A stretch of DNA of 64,000 bases, taken from positions 186,001-250,000 of the forward strand of contig NZ_AP026678.1 of the NCBI RefSeq assembly GCF_025998815.1, read 5' to 3'. Numbering within the stretch: the stretch's first letter is position 1; each line of letters starts with the position of its first letter. The DNA is from Ignavibacterium sp. GTDB lineage: Bacteria > Bacteroidota > Ignavibacteria > Ignavibacteriales > Ignavibacteriaceae. Under the pieces are notes generated by a model, which searched no databases, was not told the DNA's origin, and worked only from the letters and a program-made list of their open reading frames with translations. Below, one piece after another: positions 55,489 to 64,000 of the stretch. Position numbers and translations under genes: made by a program.

Positions 55489-55637
55489 AATATATCATTT
55501 CTTCAATTCACGATATTAATAACTAACACTTCAATCAAAATCATTTGAACGAAATAATTTTATTGCTTGACACTTAGATTTTTTTAGTGCATTTTAATTT
55601 CGAAAAATCTCAGTCAAACTAACTAACTGAGGTGTTT

Positions 55638-58538
55638 ATGAAAAAATTATTCATAATAATATCCCTCCTGAACTTTACTATTGCATTTTCTCAGGAATTT
55701 TCATTTGTAAAAATTCCATTTGAATTAAATTACAGCCTCACTGAAGGTAAAATACTCCCACAGTCAAACGCTACAAAAGATACACTTCATTGTTATTATT
55801 CTTTTTTTCGTTACGGTAATCAAGGTTATCATTCTATAAGTTATGACAAAGGTAAGAATTGGTCCTCTCCGGAATATTTGGGAATATGGAATCAGTTTGA
55901 TGTTCTACATACAGATGATAACAGGAGAGTCATTTGCTATATTTTATTAGGTTCGCTTAAAATAAAAACTTATGATATTAATGGAAATGTTTTCGAAAAA
56001 AGCTTCCAGATAAATACAGGCACATCAAACCTGCAAATCAGGAAACTCGGCAACGGTGCAGGAATTTTTTATTCGAGTATAAACAATATTTATGCATTCA
56101 CTTCCAGCGATTTAATTAATTGGTCATTACCGGCAAATACAATTTATTCTGAGGTTAATTCGTTTCAGATATTAAAGCTAAAAAACGATAAATATTTTCT
56201 TGCATTCACTAAACTAAATGAAGAAAATCTCTATTACACTTTCAGTGATGATATGATTAATTGGCAAGTGCCTAAGACTCTTTTAACTGGAATTCCCGAT
56301 AGTACCCGATTTGTAGCTGAACAAAATGATTCCGGTGAAATTATACTTGCATTGGAAAAATTTATTTCCACACCTTTCTCAGAATTCAAACAGAAAGATA
56401 TCCTGATTTTAACAAGTGTAGATTACGGAAGCACCTGGAGCTCACTCACATCGATAACAAAGTTTAAAGGTGATGATAATTTATTATCACTCACAGCGGC
56501 GAAAAATGATTTCATTTTATCATTCTCATCGAAAAGAGAAAAAGAATTTCCTGATTATTATTTTGGATTTTTACTAACTGCTTCTGATAAACATACACCT
56601 CCGTTCGTTTATGATATTCAACCTGAAAGTGAGAATCCCGAAAACATAAATGCACTCAGATTCTTTGCAAAGATTGATGATGATGAACCTCTGAAATATG
56701 CAAAGCTTAATTTAAAGTTTAATAATGAAGCACCTGTTGAAGTTTTTATGAATGACAAAGGTTTTGATGGGGATGAACGGCAATTTGATAAAATTTACAC
56801 AGTAACTTTAATGAGGAAATTCCAGAAAGGTGATGCAGCAAGTTATTTTGTTTTAGCGGAAGATCTTTCCGGAAATAAAACAAAGAGCGAAGTGAATAAT
56901 CTTTTCGTGCCAATCGACTACCAAATGACGGTCTGCTCACTAACAAATAATCGTTTCAAATTATCATTTAATAATTCAGGAATTTTGGCAGATATTAATC
57001 CACCTCTTGGGAATTTTGATGAAAGTACAGTTTTATTTAGTGGAGGATTTTTATTGACAGGATATGAAAATAGCAATTTGTTTGAAAGTTTAGTTTTCAG
57101 TCCATCCAGATTTCAGGATTATATACCTGGTATAGTCAATGGTTCACAGGATGATCCCAAAAATCAAATTTACATCGTCAGAGCAGATGATCCACCATTT
57201 GGTGAAAGTTGGCAGCTTTATAAATATGCAACTATGTTAAATGCTCCATTTTATGACGGAGATTTCGACGGAGTCTATAATCCGGTTGATAAAAATAATA
57301 ATGGAATTTGGGATGAAGATGAAGATGCTCCGGAAATACTTGGTGATGTTACTACCTGGTGTGTTTTTAATGATGCAGTTCCATCTTTTTTTAGAAGGAA
57401 TGATACAATGAAACCTTTAGGCATTGAAATTCAGCAGTCTGTTTTTTCATTTGATAAAAATGAAAACAATCAGCCGGATGAAAAAATTTATATCCGTTAC
57501 AGAATTATAAACCGTGGAAATGTCAGTGAGGTTCTTGATTCAGTATTATTCTCATTCTTAGCAGATCCTGACATTGATACTGAATATCAGAATGACTATA
57601 TGGGCACAGATACAACCTTGAATCTTGCTTATTGTTATAGTCAGCAAGATCCAAATTTTGGGTTAAACCCGCCGGCAAGCGGAATTGCATTGCTGCAAGG
57701 TCCGCCTGTCTTTATTCCGGGCGAAACTTTTATTGATAATAATAGTAATGGAATATTTGATGAAACCATTGATATTGCAGTTGATACAGCAGTCTTTAAA
57801 AATGGTTCACTGATACCGGCGAAAAAAATTATTGGAGCAAAAAACTCTGAACTCTTTTCAAGTTTTGCCCTAATACTTCACTCAATGCATTTCCAAGCAA
57901 ATTTCAGATTAAATCAACAAGGATTTATGAATGCAGGAAGTTACATCGATATATGCAATAATCTCTTTGGAACTGTCTATGGAAATTATAATTGTAATGA
58001 AATAAATCCCCTTTTCCATTTTTCAGGCAATCCTGTTATTCCCGATGGTTGGGTAATGAACACTACAAGTGACATCCGGTATTTATTAACTACAGGATTT
58101 TTTCAACTAAAGAAAGATGAACCTGTTGATATCTGGGGAGTTTATGTTGCTGGTCGTGGAGTTGATTCACTTGATTCAATAACTGAGATGAAAAAGAATA
58201 CTCAGAGTGCAATTCGTTTTTATAAAAATTTTCCTGTAAATGAAGAAAGAATTCCTCCGATTGAGATTTTACCAACTGAATATAAACTTTATCAGAATTT
58301 CCCAAATCCGTTTAACAATGGAACAAGAATCAGGTTTGAGATTCCTAAAACAGAATTTGTTAAGTTAAAAGTTTTTGATATTACCGGAAGTGAAGTTGTA
58401 ACATTAATTAATGAAACCAAGCCTGCAGGTGAATATGAAGTTATAATGAAATCAGACAACTTATCGAGTGGCGTATATTTTTATCAAATAACTGCAGGAG
58501 GTTTTATATCAACGAAGAAATGTGTGGTAATTAAATAA
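55638..58538 (+). CDS. Large T9SS-secreted protein, function unknown
   Basis: From ATG 55638 behind GAGGTG the protein has 966 residues; GTG 55632 is a less likely start. A signal peptide (LFIIISLLNFTIAFSQ) is followed by a sialidase-like blade region (SISYDKGKNWSSPEY, TSVDYGSTWSS), then an unrecognised middle that includes the calcium-site-like DGDFDGVYNPVDKNNNGIWDEDED and DNNSNGIFDE. A T9SS tail (LYQNFPNPFNNGTRI ... KKCVVIK) ends it. The Asp/Asn-rich loops look like calcium-binding repeats. No catalytic residues can be named. Possibly a surface binding or hydrolytic protein. Confidence 0.78.
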   Translation: MKKLFIIISLLNFTIAFSQEFSFVKIPFELNYSLTEGKILPQSNATKDTLHCYYSFFRYGNQGYHSISYDKGKNWSSPEYLGIWNQFDVLHTDDNRRVICYILLGSLKIKTYDINGNVFEKSFQINTGTSNLQIRKLGNGAGIFYSSINNIYAFTSSDLINWSLPANTIYSEVNSFQILKLKNDKYFLAFTKLNEENLYYTFSDDMINWQVPKTLLTGIPDSTRFVAEQNDSGEIILALEKFISTPFSEFKQKDILILTSVDYGSTWSSLTSITKFKGDDNLLSLTAAKNDFILSFSSKREKEFPDYYFGFLLTASDKHTPPFVYDIQPESENPENINALRFFAKIDDDEPLKYAKLNLKFNNEAPVEVFMNDKGFDGDERQFDKIYTVTLMRKFQKGDAASYFVLAEDLSGNKTKSEVNNLFVPIDYQMTVCSLTNNRFKLSFNNSGILADINPPLGNFDESTVLFSGGFLLTGYENSNLFESLVFSPSRFQDYIPGIVNGSQDDPKNQIYIVRADDPPFGESWQLYKYATMLNAPFYDGDFDGVYNPVDKNNNGIWDEDEDAPEILGDVTTWCVFNDAVPSFFRRNDTMKPLGIEIQQSVFSFDKNENNQPDEKIYIRYRIINRGNVSEVLDSVLFSFLADPDIDTEYQNDYMGTDTTLNLAYCYSQQDPNFGLNPPASGIALLQGPPVFIPGETFIDNNSNGIFDETIDIAVDTAVFKNGSLIPAKKIIGAKNSELFSSFALILHSMHFQANFRLNQQGFMNAGSYIDICNNLFGTVYGNYNCNEINPLFHFSGNPVIPDGWVMNTTSDIRYLLTTGFFQLKKDEPVDIWGVYVAGRGVDSLDSITEMKKNTQSAIRFYKNFPVNEERIPPIEILPTEYKLYQNFPNPFNNGTRIRFEIPKTEFVKLKVFDITGSEVVTLINETKPAGEYEVIMKSDNLSSGVYFYQITAGGFISTKKCVVIK

Positions 58539-58684
58539 ATGAAAGTAGTTATCATTAAATAAAAAGTATTTATCAATTAGCAAATTTTTAACCAATTTTC
58601 TTATTTCTTTCCGATTTCTGTTTTCATTCCAACCGCAGTTGATTAAATTTACAATAGTAATTTCACTAACATCACAGAGTAAAA

Positions 58685-61081
58685 ATGAAAAGTATTATTT
58701 ACCTGATTGCATTTAATGTTTTGCTGACAAACTTTCTTTTCTCTCAGTCCAATCCACCTAAGAGAGAATTGAGAGCTGCCTGGGTGGCAACTGTTACGAA
58801 TCTTGATTGGCCATCATCCCCGACAATTTCAACTGACCAGAAAAAGCAGGAAGCAATTAATCTTCTCGATCAATTAAAAAGTGCAGGAGTTAATACAATT
58901 ATTTTCCAGATAAGAACCGAATGCGATGCTTTGTATAGCTCCGCTTATGACCCATGGTCATATTGGTTGACTGGTTCACAGGGAAATCCTCCTTATCCAT
59001 ATTTTGATCCTCTTGAATTCTGGATCGAAGAGGCGCACAAAAGAGGAATGGAGTTACACGCTTGGTTTAATCCTTATCGCGCAGAAAGAAGTGTTGGAAG
59101 TTATCCATTAGCTCCAAATCATGTCGTCAATGCTCATCCAAATTGGGTGTTGAGAATTGGTTCTTTCAGATTTCTGAACCCGGGATTGCAGGAAGTAAGA
59201 AATTATATCTCTGATGTTATTTACGATGTAGTTAGTCGCTATGATGTTGATGGTGTTCATTTCGATGATTACTTCTATCCATATCCTCCAAATAATATGA
59301 CTGCCAATGCGACAAACAATGCTCTCGATGATTCAGCATTCGCCGCAGATCCAAGAGGATTCACCAACAAAGAAGATTGGCGTCGTGATAATGTTAACAT
59401 AATGATTGCTCAGGTTAATAACAGAATACAATCTGTTAAACCCTGGGTTAAATTTGGAATAAGTCCGTTTGGAATTTGGAGACCAGGATATCCACCCGGA
59501 ATAACAGGAATGGATGCGTATGCAACAATTTATGCTGATGCACTTGCCTGGCTTCGTGCGCAATCAATTGATTACCTTACTCCTCAGCTTTATTGGCCCT
59601 TTGGTGGCGGACAAGATTATGCAAAACTTCAGCCATGGTGGGGAGATTCTGTTTATGCTCACGGAAGACATTATTATCCCGGACACGCATTATACAGAGT
59701 TGATCCAAGTTCCGGAAACTGGACTGCAAGTGAAATTCCTAACCAGATACGATTCGATAGAGCAAATCCTAAAGTTCAGGGTGGAGTTTTCTTCCGTGCA
59801 AAAAGTTTTGTTTCAAATTTCAAAGGTGTTACTGATACTTTGAAAACAGATTTGTATCGTTATACTGCAATACTTCCTACAATGAACTGGAAAGATGTTG
59901 TTCCACCAAATCCACCAAGAAATTTACGTTTTGAAAAACTTGCAAATGGACAGGCAGGATTAAAATGGGATGTTCCTTTAGTTGCAAGTGATGGTGATAC
60001 TGCAACAAGATACATTGTTTACAGATTTGAAACTTCAAACATTCAGCAAGGCGATTTGGAAAACTCATCCAGAATTCTTGGAGTTGAAGGGTTCAGACAA
60101 AGTGTTCCTAGTGAGCCGCCAAATCCGACTGGTCCATATTATTTCGTAGTTACATCTCTTGACAGAAATTATAATGAAAGCGTGATGAGTAATATTCTTT
60201 ATGTTTCACCGCCGCCGGTACCAACTTTAATTTTTCCATCCAATGGAGCTACTAATCAAAGAGATACAATAACTTTAAGATGGAATTTCCCTGATCTTGC
60301 TTCATCATTCAGAATTCAGGTTTCTACTGATCCAAATTTTTCAACAGGAATTTTAGTTGATCAGGCAGGATTGACGGACTCATTCAAAGTTATAACCGGA
60401 ATGAATGGTCTGACCACATATTACTGGCGAGTAAATGCTTCAAATGCAGGTGGAGCAAGTGATTTTTCTCCTACTTATTCATTTACAACCGGATTTCCAC
60501 AAGCACCTTCTTTATTTTATCCACCAAACAATGTTGGTGAAATTCCTGTTGATACTATTCTTTACTGGTTATCATCAAACACAGCACAATCTTATCATTT
60601 GATGGTTGCAAGAGGACTTGATTTTGCACAAAATACAATCATCGTTGATACTGTTGTATCGGATACTACTTATCACATCAGTGGTTTAAATCAAAATACA
60701 TTTTATTTCTGGAGAGTTAGAGCAATCAATCAATATGGCTCGAGTGGCTGGTCAACAATCTGGCGATTCAAAACTGTTGCACCAATTAGTGTAGATGATG
60801 AGCTTTATAATCCTCAATCATTTAAACTCGAGCAGAACTATCCAAATCCTTTCAATCCATCAACAAGGATTAAATTTATTCTTCCTGAATCAGAATATGT
60901 CTCTCTGAAAATTTACGACACACTTGGTTCGGAAGTAGGAAGATTAGTTGATAATCAGTTTTTGCCTGAAGGGGAGTATGAATTTGAATTTATTGCAGGC
61001 AATCTCTCGAGCGGAGTTTACTTTTACAGATTAACAGCGGGAGAATTCAGTTCAACAAAAAAAATGATTTTGCTTCGTTAA
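58685..61081 (+). CDS. T9SS-secreted GHL10-type glycoside hydrolase-like protein
   Basis: A 798-residue exported protein. After the signal peptide (IAFNVLLTNFLFSQ) comes a DUF187/GHL10 barrel: KRELRAAWVATVTNLDWPS, GVNTIIFQIRTECDALY, MELHAWFNPYRAE, VDGVHFDDYFYPYP and KFGISPFGIW. Residues with FDDYFYP are the likely active-site strand. Fibronectin-type III-like domains follow (LKWDVPLVASDGDTATRYIVY, FRIQVSTDPNF, HLMVARGLDFAQ) and a T9SS tail (LEQNYPNPFNPSTRI). Relatives act on peptidoglycan or other glycans. Start ATG 58685; no strong Shine-Dalgarno is seen. Confidence 0.87.
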   Translation: MKSIIYLIAFNVLLTNFLFSQSNPPKRELRAAWVATVTNLDWPSSPTISTDQKKQEAINLLDQLKSAGVNTIIFQIRTECDALYSSAYDPWSYWLTGSQGNPPYPYFDPLEFWIEEAHKRGMELHAWFNPYRAERSVGSYPLAPNHVVNAHPNWVLRIGSFRFLNPGLQEVRNYISDVIYDVVSRYDVDGVHFDDYFYPYPPNNMTANATNNALDDSAFAADPRGFTNKEDWRRDNVNIMIAQVNNRIQSVKPWVKFGISPFGIWRPGYPPGITGMDAYATIYADALAWLRAQSIDYLTPQLYWPFGGGQDYAKLQPWWGDSVYAHGRHYYPGHALYRVDPSSGNWTASEIPNQIRFDRANPKVQGGVFFRAKSFVSNFKGVTDTLKTDLYRYTAILPTMNWKDVVPPNPPRNLRFEKLANGQAGLKWDVPLVASDGDTATRYIVYRFETSNIQQGDLENSSRILGVEGFRQSVPSEPPNPTGPYYFVVTSLDRNYNESVMSNILYVSPPPVPTLIFPSNGATNQRDTITLRWNFPDLASSFRIQVSTDPNFSTGILVDQAGLTDSFKVITGMNGLTTYYWRVNASNAGGASDFSPTYSFTTGFPQAPSLFYPPNNVGEIPVDTILYWLSSNTAQSYHLMVARGLDFAQNTIIVDTVVSDTTYHISGLNQNTFYFWRVRAINQYGSSGWSTIWRFKTVAPISVDDELYNPQSFKLEQNYPNPFNPSTRIKFILPESEYVSLKIYDTLGSEVGRLVDNQFLPEGEYEFEFIAGNLSSGVYFYRLTAGEFSSTKKMILLR

Positions 61082-61096
61082 CTAAATTATCAAATG

Positions 61097-61145
61097 ATGC
61101 TTCCGGTTTTTTGGATTTCATTTCCTGTTTATAAGCCGGAAGCAT
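61097..61145 (+). terminator. Likely terminator after the GHL10 gene
   Basis: ATGCTTCCGG (61097-61106) pairs with CCGGAAGCAT (61136-61145) across a 29-base loop, followed by TATTTTATTT. The long loop is unusual, but placement 16 bases after the stop supports a terminator. Confidence 0.55.
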
Positions 61146-61203
61146 TATTTTATTTAATAAAAATCTGTTCATTTCGGAATCAAAACCTAAAAAGGATATC
61201 TTT

Positions 61204-64000
61204 ATGAAAAGATTTCTTTACTACTCAACTTTACTCATCATTTCATTTACTCTCTGGAATGCCTGCGCAGTTGTAAAAGAAACCATAGACGAAGAAGAAT
61301 TCAATCTAAAGACTAATGAGTTTAAGGAATATTATCCGACTTTCAGAAAATATTTTGGAATTCCTTCATCAGGCAGGATTGATTCAATCTTTTATGATGA
61401 TGTTGAGAAAAAAATAATTTTCAAATTCAACAAACAATTTGCATCAATACCATTGAGAGAAGAAAATGTAGCTGCAATTAAAGATTCAGTAAAGAGTTTT
61501 TTCGGAGAAGAATATTCACTTTATGGTTTTGATTTTTATGTTGAGAAATATCCGCTAGATGAGCTTATTCCGAATTACTATCGCTCATCAAAAACTGAAA
61601 TTGACAAAGCAAGATTACCGCTTCCGCGAGAAAAGAAAAATCCTGTCATTAAAAATCTCAGCAAGCCATATCAGATTACAAATGGTTTGAATGATAAAAA
61701 TGTTCTCCTCTGGCATAGTCACGGTTGGTATTACAACAATCAGGAGAAAAGATGGATGTGGCAGCGAGCCAGATTATTCCAAACAGTTGAAGATATAGGA
61801 CCACTGAGTTTTACGATTCCATTTCTTATTCCAATGCTTGAAAATGCCGGCGCAACTGTATTTGTGCCGAGAGAAAGAGATACTCAGACAAATGAAGTAA
61901 TCATTGACAATGATGTTGATAAGCAACCAGCTTATGTAGAATCGGTTGCGAATAAAAAATTAAAATGGAAAACCTATGAAACAGGATTTGCACTAAAGAA
62001 AAAAGTATTGGTTGAAGGTGAAAATCCATTTCTACTCGGTACAAGCAAATACATTGAAACAGACACAACTGAAACTGCATCAATTAAATGGTCTCCGGAT
62101 ATTCCCGAAACAGGAGAATACACAGTTTATATTTCATATCAATCATTTGAAGATAGTAATGATGAAACAATTTATATCGTTTCTCACGCTGGTGGTAAAA
62201 CTGAATTCAGAATTAATCAGAAGATTGGTGGCGGAACGTGGATTCATCTTGGAAAATTTTTATTCAGAAAAGGAAAAGATAAAAATCAGTTTGTGATGTT
62301 ATCCAACAAAGCAAATTCTTCAGGAAAAATTGTTTCAGGTGATGCTGTTCGTTTTGGTGGAGGAATTGGAATTGTTGAAAGAGAAGGTCAGATTAGCAAG
62401 CGGGCAAAATTTATTGAAGGTTCCAGATATTGGCTTCAATTCGCCGGAATGCCTGACACACTTGTGTATAACTTGAATAAAAGTGCAGATGATTATAAAG
62501 ATGATTATCAGTCGAGAGCTGAGTATGGAAATTATCTTTTCGGAAAACCTTATGGACCAAACAGAAAACGGGATGAAAAAGGATTGGGAATTCCTATTGA
62601 TGTTTCTCTTGCTTTTCATACAGATGCAGGTATAACAAGAAATGATACTGTAATCGGTACTCTAATGATTTATAGTACTCCGGGTTTGGACTCGCTTGAT
62701 GTTTTTCCTGATGGTGTTTCCAGACTTGCGAATCGCGATTTAGCAGATATTGTTCAGACTCAAATTGTTGAAGATTTAAAAACTCTTTATGATTCTGCCT
62801 GGACAAGAAGACAACTTATGGATGCAATGTATAGCGAAGCTGCCAGACCAAATTTTCCCTCGATGCTACTTGAATTGCTTTCGCATCAGAATTTTCTTGA
62901 TATGAAATTTCATCTTGATCCAAGATTTAAATTTGATGCTTCAAGAGCTATTTATAAAGGCATTCTGAAATTTCTGGCTTATCAATATAACTATGAATAT
63001 GTAGTTCAGCCATTACCTGTTACTCATTTTGCTGCTGAGTTGATTGAAAATAAAGTAAAACTTAGCTGGCAACCAAAAGAAGATCCGCTTGAACCAACTG
63101 CTGTTCCTGAAAAGTATATAGTCTATACAAGAATAGATGACGGTGGATTTGATAACGGAAGATTAATTGACAGCACTTCAGTTATCATTGAGAATTTGGA
63201 AGCCGGCAAAATTTATTCATTCAAAGTAACTGCATTAAATAAAGGCGGTGAAAGTTTTCCATCAGAAATTTTATCAGTTGGAATTTCAAAAAAGAATCCT
63301 CAACCGGTTTTAATTGTTAATGGATTTGACAGAGTATCACCACCGGCTTCGATTGAATCTCCAGAGTTTATGGGCTTCTTTAACATTATTGATGAAGGTG
63401 TTCCGTATATGTATGATTTTGGCTACACAGGTGTTCAGTTTAATTTCGATCCTGATTCAAAGTGGGAGACAGATGATAATCCCGGACACGGTGCAAGTGC
63501 ATCTGATCACGAAACAAAAATCATAGCAGGTAACACTTTTGATTTCTCGTATACTCACGGAAAAGCTTTGCTAAATAACGGATTTTCATTCTGCAGTGTT
63601 AGTGATGAAAGTGTTTGGGATGGAAAATTATCATTAACTAAATATCCGTTTGTTGATTTTATTCTCGGAGAAGAAAAGAAAACATTACCACCCAAATTAA
63701 ACAGTCCTAAAGGAATAGATTATCAAACTATACTGGATGCGCTGAAAGAAAAAATGAGAACTTATATTCAGCTTGGTGGAAAGGTGTTTATGAGCGGTTC
63801 ATATATCGGAAGTGACCTATACACTGATGCAGATAGCGTTGGTATTAAGTTTGCCAATGAAGTACTCAGAATAAAATTAAAAACCGGTTTTGCTTCAAGA
63901 AGGGGTGAAGTTTATTCGGTAAATGAAAAATTCCTGAACAAAAATTCTTTAGTAAAATTCAATACAGAGTATAATGAGAAAATTTATAAAGTAGAAGCAC
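61204..64000 (+). CDS. Amidase-like lipoprotein with golvesin-type insert (3' truncated)
   Basis: The frame is open from ATG 61204 to the window end, so at least 932 residues. An N-terminal signal ends at TLWNAC (Cys21), a likely lipoprotein. A zinc amidase (Amidase_3) layout is visible but split: LLWHSHGWYY (His171), TVEDIG (Glu196), VFVPRERD (about 223), then a golvesin-C-like beta domain (about 255-385, with TGEYTVYISYQSF and GGGTWIHLGKFLF). The amidase resumes at SLAFHTDAG (His472) and MLLELLSHQNF (Glu557). A fibronectin-like domain (about 605-690) and an unassigned region follow. Relatives are sometimes named xanthan lyase or N-acetylmuramoyl-alanine amidase. Confidence 0.75.
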   Translation, partial: MKRFLYYSTLLIISFTLWNACAVVKETIDEEEFNLKTNEFKEYYPTFRKYFGIPSSGRIDSIFYDDVEKKIIFKFNKQFASIPLREENVAAIKDSVKSFFGEEYSLYGFDFYVEKYPLDELIPNYYRSSKTEIDKARLPLPREKKNPVIKNLSKPYQITNGLNDKNVLLWHSHGWYYNNQEKRWMWQRARLFQTVEDIGPLSFTIPFLIPMLENAGATVFVPRERDTQTNEVIIDNDVDKQPAYVESVANKKLKWKTYETGFALKKKVLVEGENPFLLGTSKYIETDTTETASIKWSPDIPETGEYTVYISYQSFEDSNDETIYIVSHAGGKTEFRINQKIGGGTWIHLGKFLFRKGKDKNQFVMLSNKANSSGKIVSGDAVRFGGGIGIVEREGQISKRAKFIEGSRYWLQFAGMPDTLVYNLNKSADDYKDDYQSRAEYGNYLFGKPYGPNRKRDEKGLGIPIDVSLAFHTDAGITRNDTVIGTLMIYSTPGLDSLDVFPDGVSRLANRDLADIVQTQIVEDLKTLYDSAWTRRQLMDAMYSEAARPNFPSMLLELLSHQNFLDMKFHLDPRFKFDASRAIYKGILKFLAYQYNYEYVVQPLPVTHFAAELIENKVKLSWQPKEDPLEPTAVPEKYIVYTRIDDGGFDNGRLIDSTSVIIENLEAGKIYSFKVTALNKGGESFPSEILSVGISKKNPQPVLIVNGFDRVSPPASIESPEFMGFFNIIDEGVPYMYDFGYTGVQFNFDPDSKWETDDNPGHGASASDHETKIIAGNTFDFSYTHGKALLNNGFSFCSVSDESVWDGKLSLTKYPFVDFILGEEKKTLPPKLNSPKGIDYQTILDALKEKMRTYIQLGGKVFMSGSYIGSDLYTDADSVGIKFANEVLRIKLKTGFASRRGEVYSVNEKFLNKNSLVKFNTEYNEKIYKVEA

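Overview
The window is AT-rich and reads as chromosome of a Bacteroidota/Chlorobi-group bacterium, most likely an Ignavibacteria-type organism. The evidence is of several kinds. Seven secreted proteins carry a type IX secretion (T9SS) tail with the core NYPNPFNP or a close variant (one is FlgD-like). There are PorV/PorQ-type barrels and DUF4296 and DUF1684 lipoproteins. Several upstream regions carry Bacteroidetes-style promoters (TTG, 19-20 bases, TAnnTTTG). No phage, plasmid, rRNA or tRNA was seen. The lineage call is inference from these signatures.

Layout. 1-368: tail of a T9SS client. 466-4700: an EamA exporter, then archease and the RNA ligase RtcB, which are functional partners separated here by about 1.4 kb of hairpin repeats that enclose an IS200-like transposase. 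4861-9836: a tightly coupled run of polysaccharide deacetylase, GT2, radical SAM protein, outer-membrane protein and M50 protease. 9925-14454: lipoprotein, propeller protein with FlgD-like tail, and two PorV-like barrels. 14463-20348: methyltransferase, three glycosyltransferases, a FemAB-like protein and glycerate kinase. 20391-27036: ferritin, gap, pgk, rhomboid protein, DUF4296 lipoprotein and RecQ. 27178-36603: a T9SS propeller protein, an operon of hydroxyacyl-CoA dehydrogenase, ackA, a divergent SDR and a flavoprotein, then a T9SS sugar dehydrogenase. 36745-40371: a very large cytoplasmic GH13 protein. 40583-41764: two small unknown proteins. 41765-46637: a compact five-gene amidoligase cluster. 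47152-52832: mutS, DUF1684 lipoprotein, DAHP synthase and a YwqK/MORN-repeat protein. 52913-64000: four large exported proteins (metalloprotease, two other T9SS clients, and an amidase-like lipoprotein cut by the window end).

The best candidate for an undescribed system is the minus-strand cluster 41765-46637. It combines an esterase, an ATP-grasp enzyme, a GCS2-type carboxylate-amine ligase, a class I glutamine amidotransferase and a second permuted ATP-grasp-like protein. Gaps are 1 to 46 bases and a consensus promoter lies upstream. It looks like a pathway that builds a small peptide-like or amide metabolite.

A second theme is repeat invasion. A 26-base hairpin repeat is arrayed at CRISPR-like spacing around a Y1 transposase. 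27-base palindromes are built into the N-termini of two outer-membrane proteins as 41-codon cassettes that keep the frame open. A CATTC-type simple repeat is translated inside glycerate kinase.
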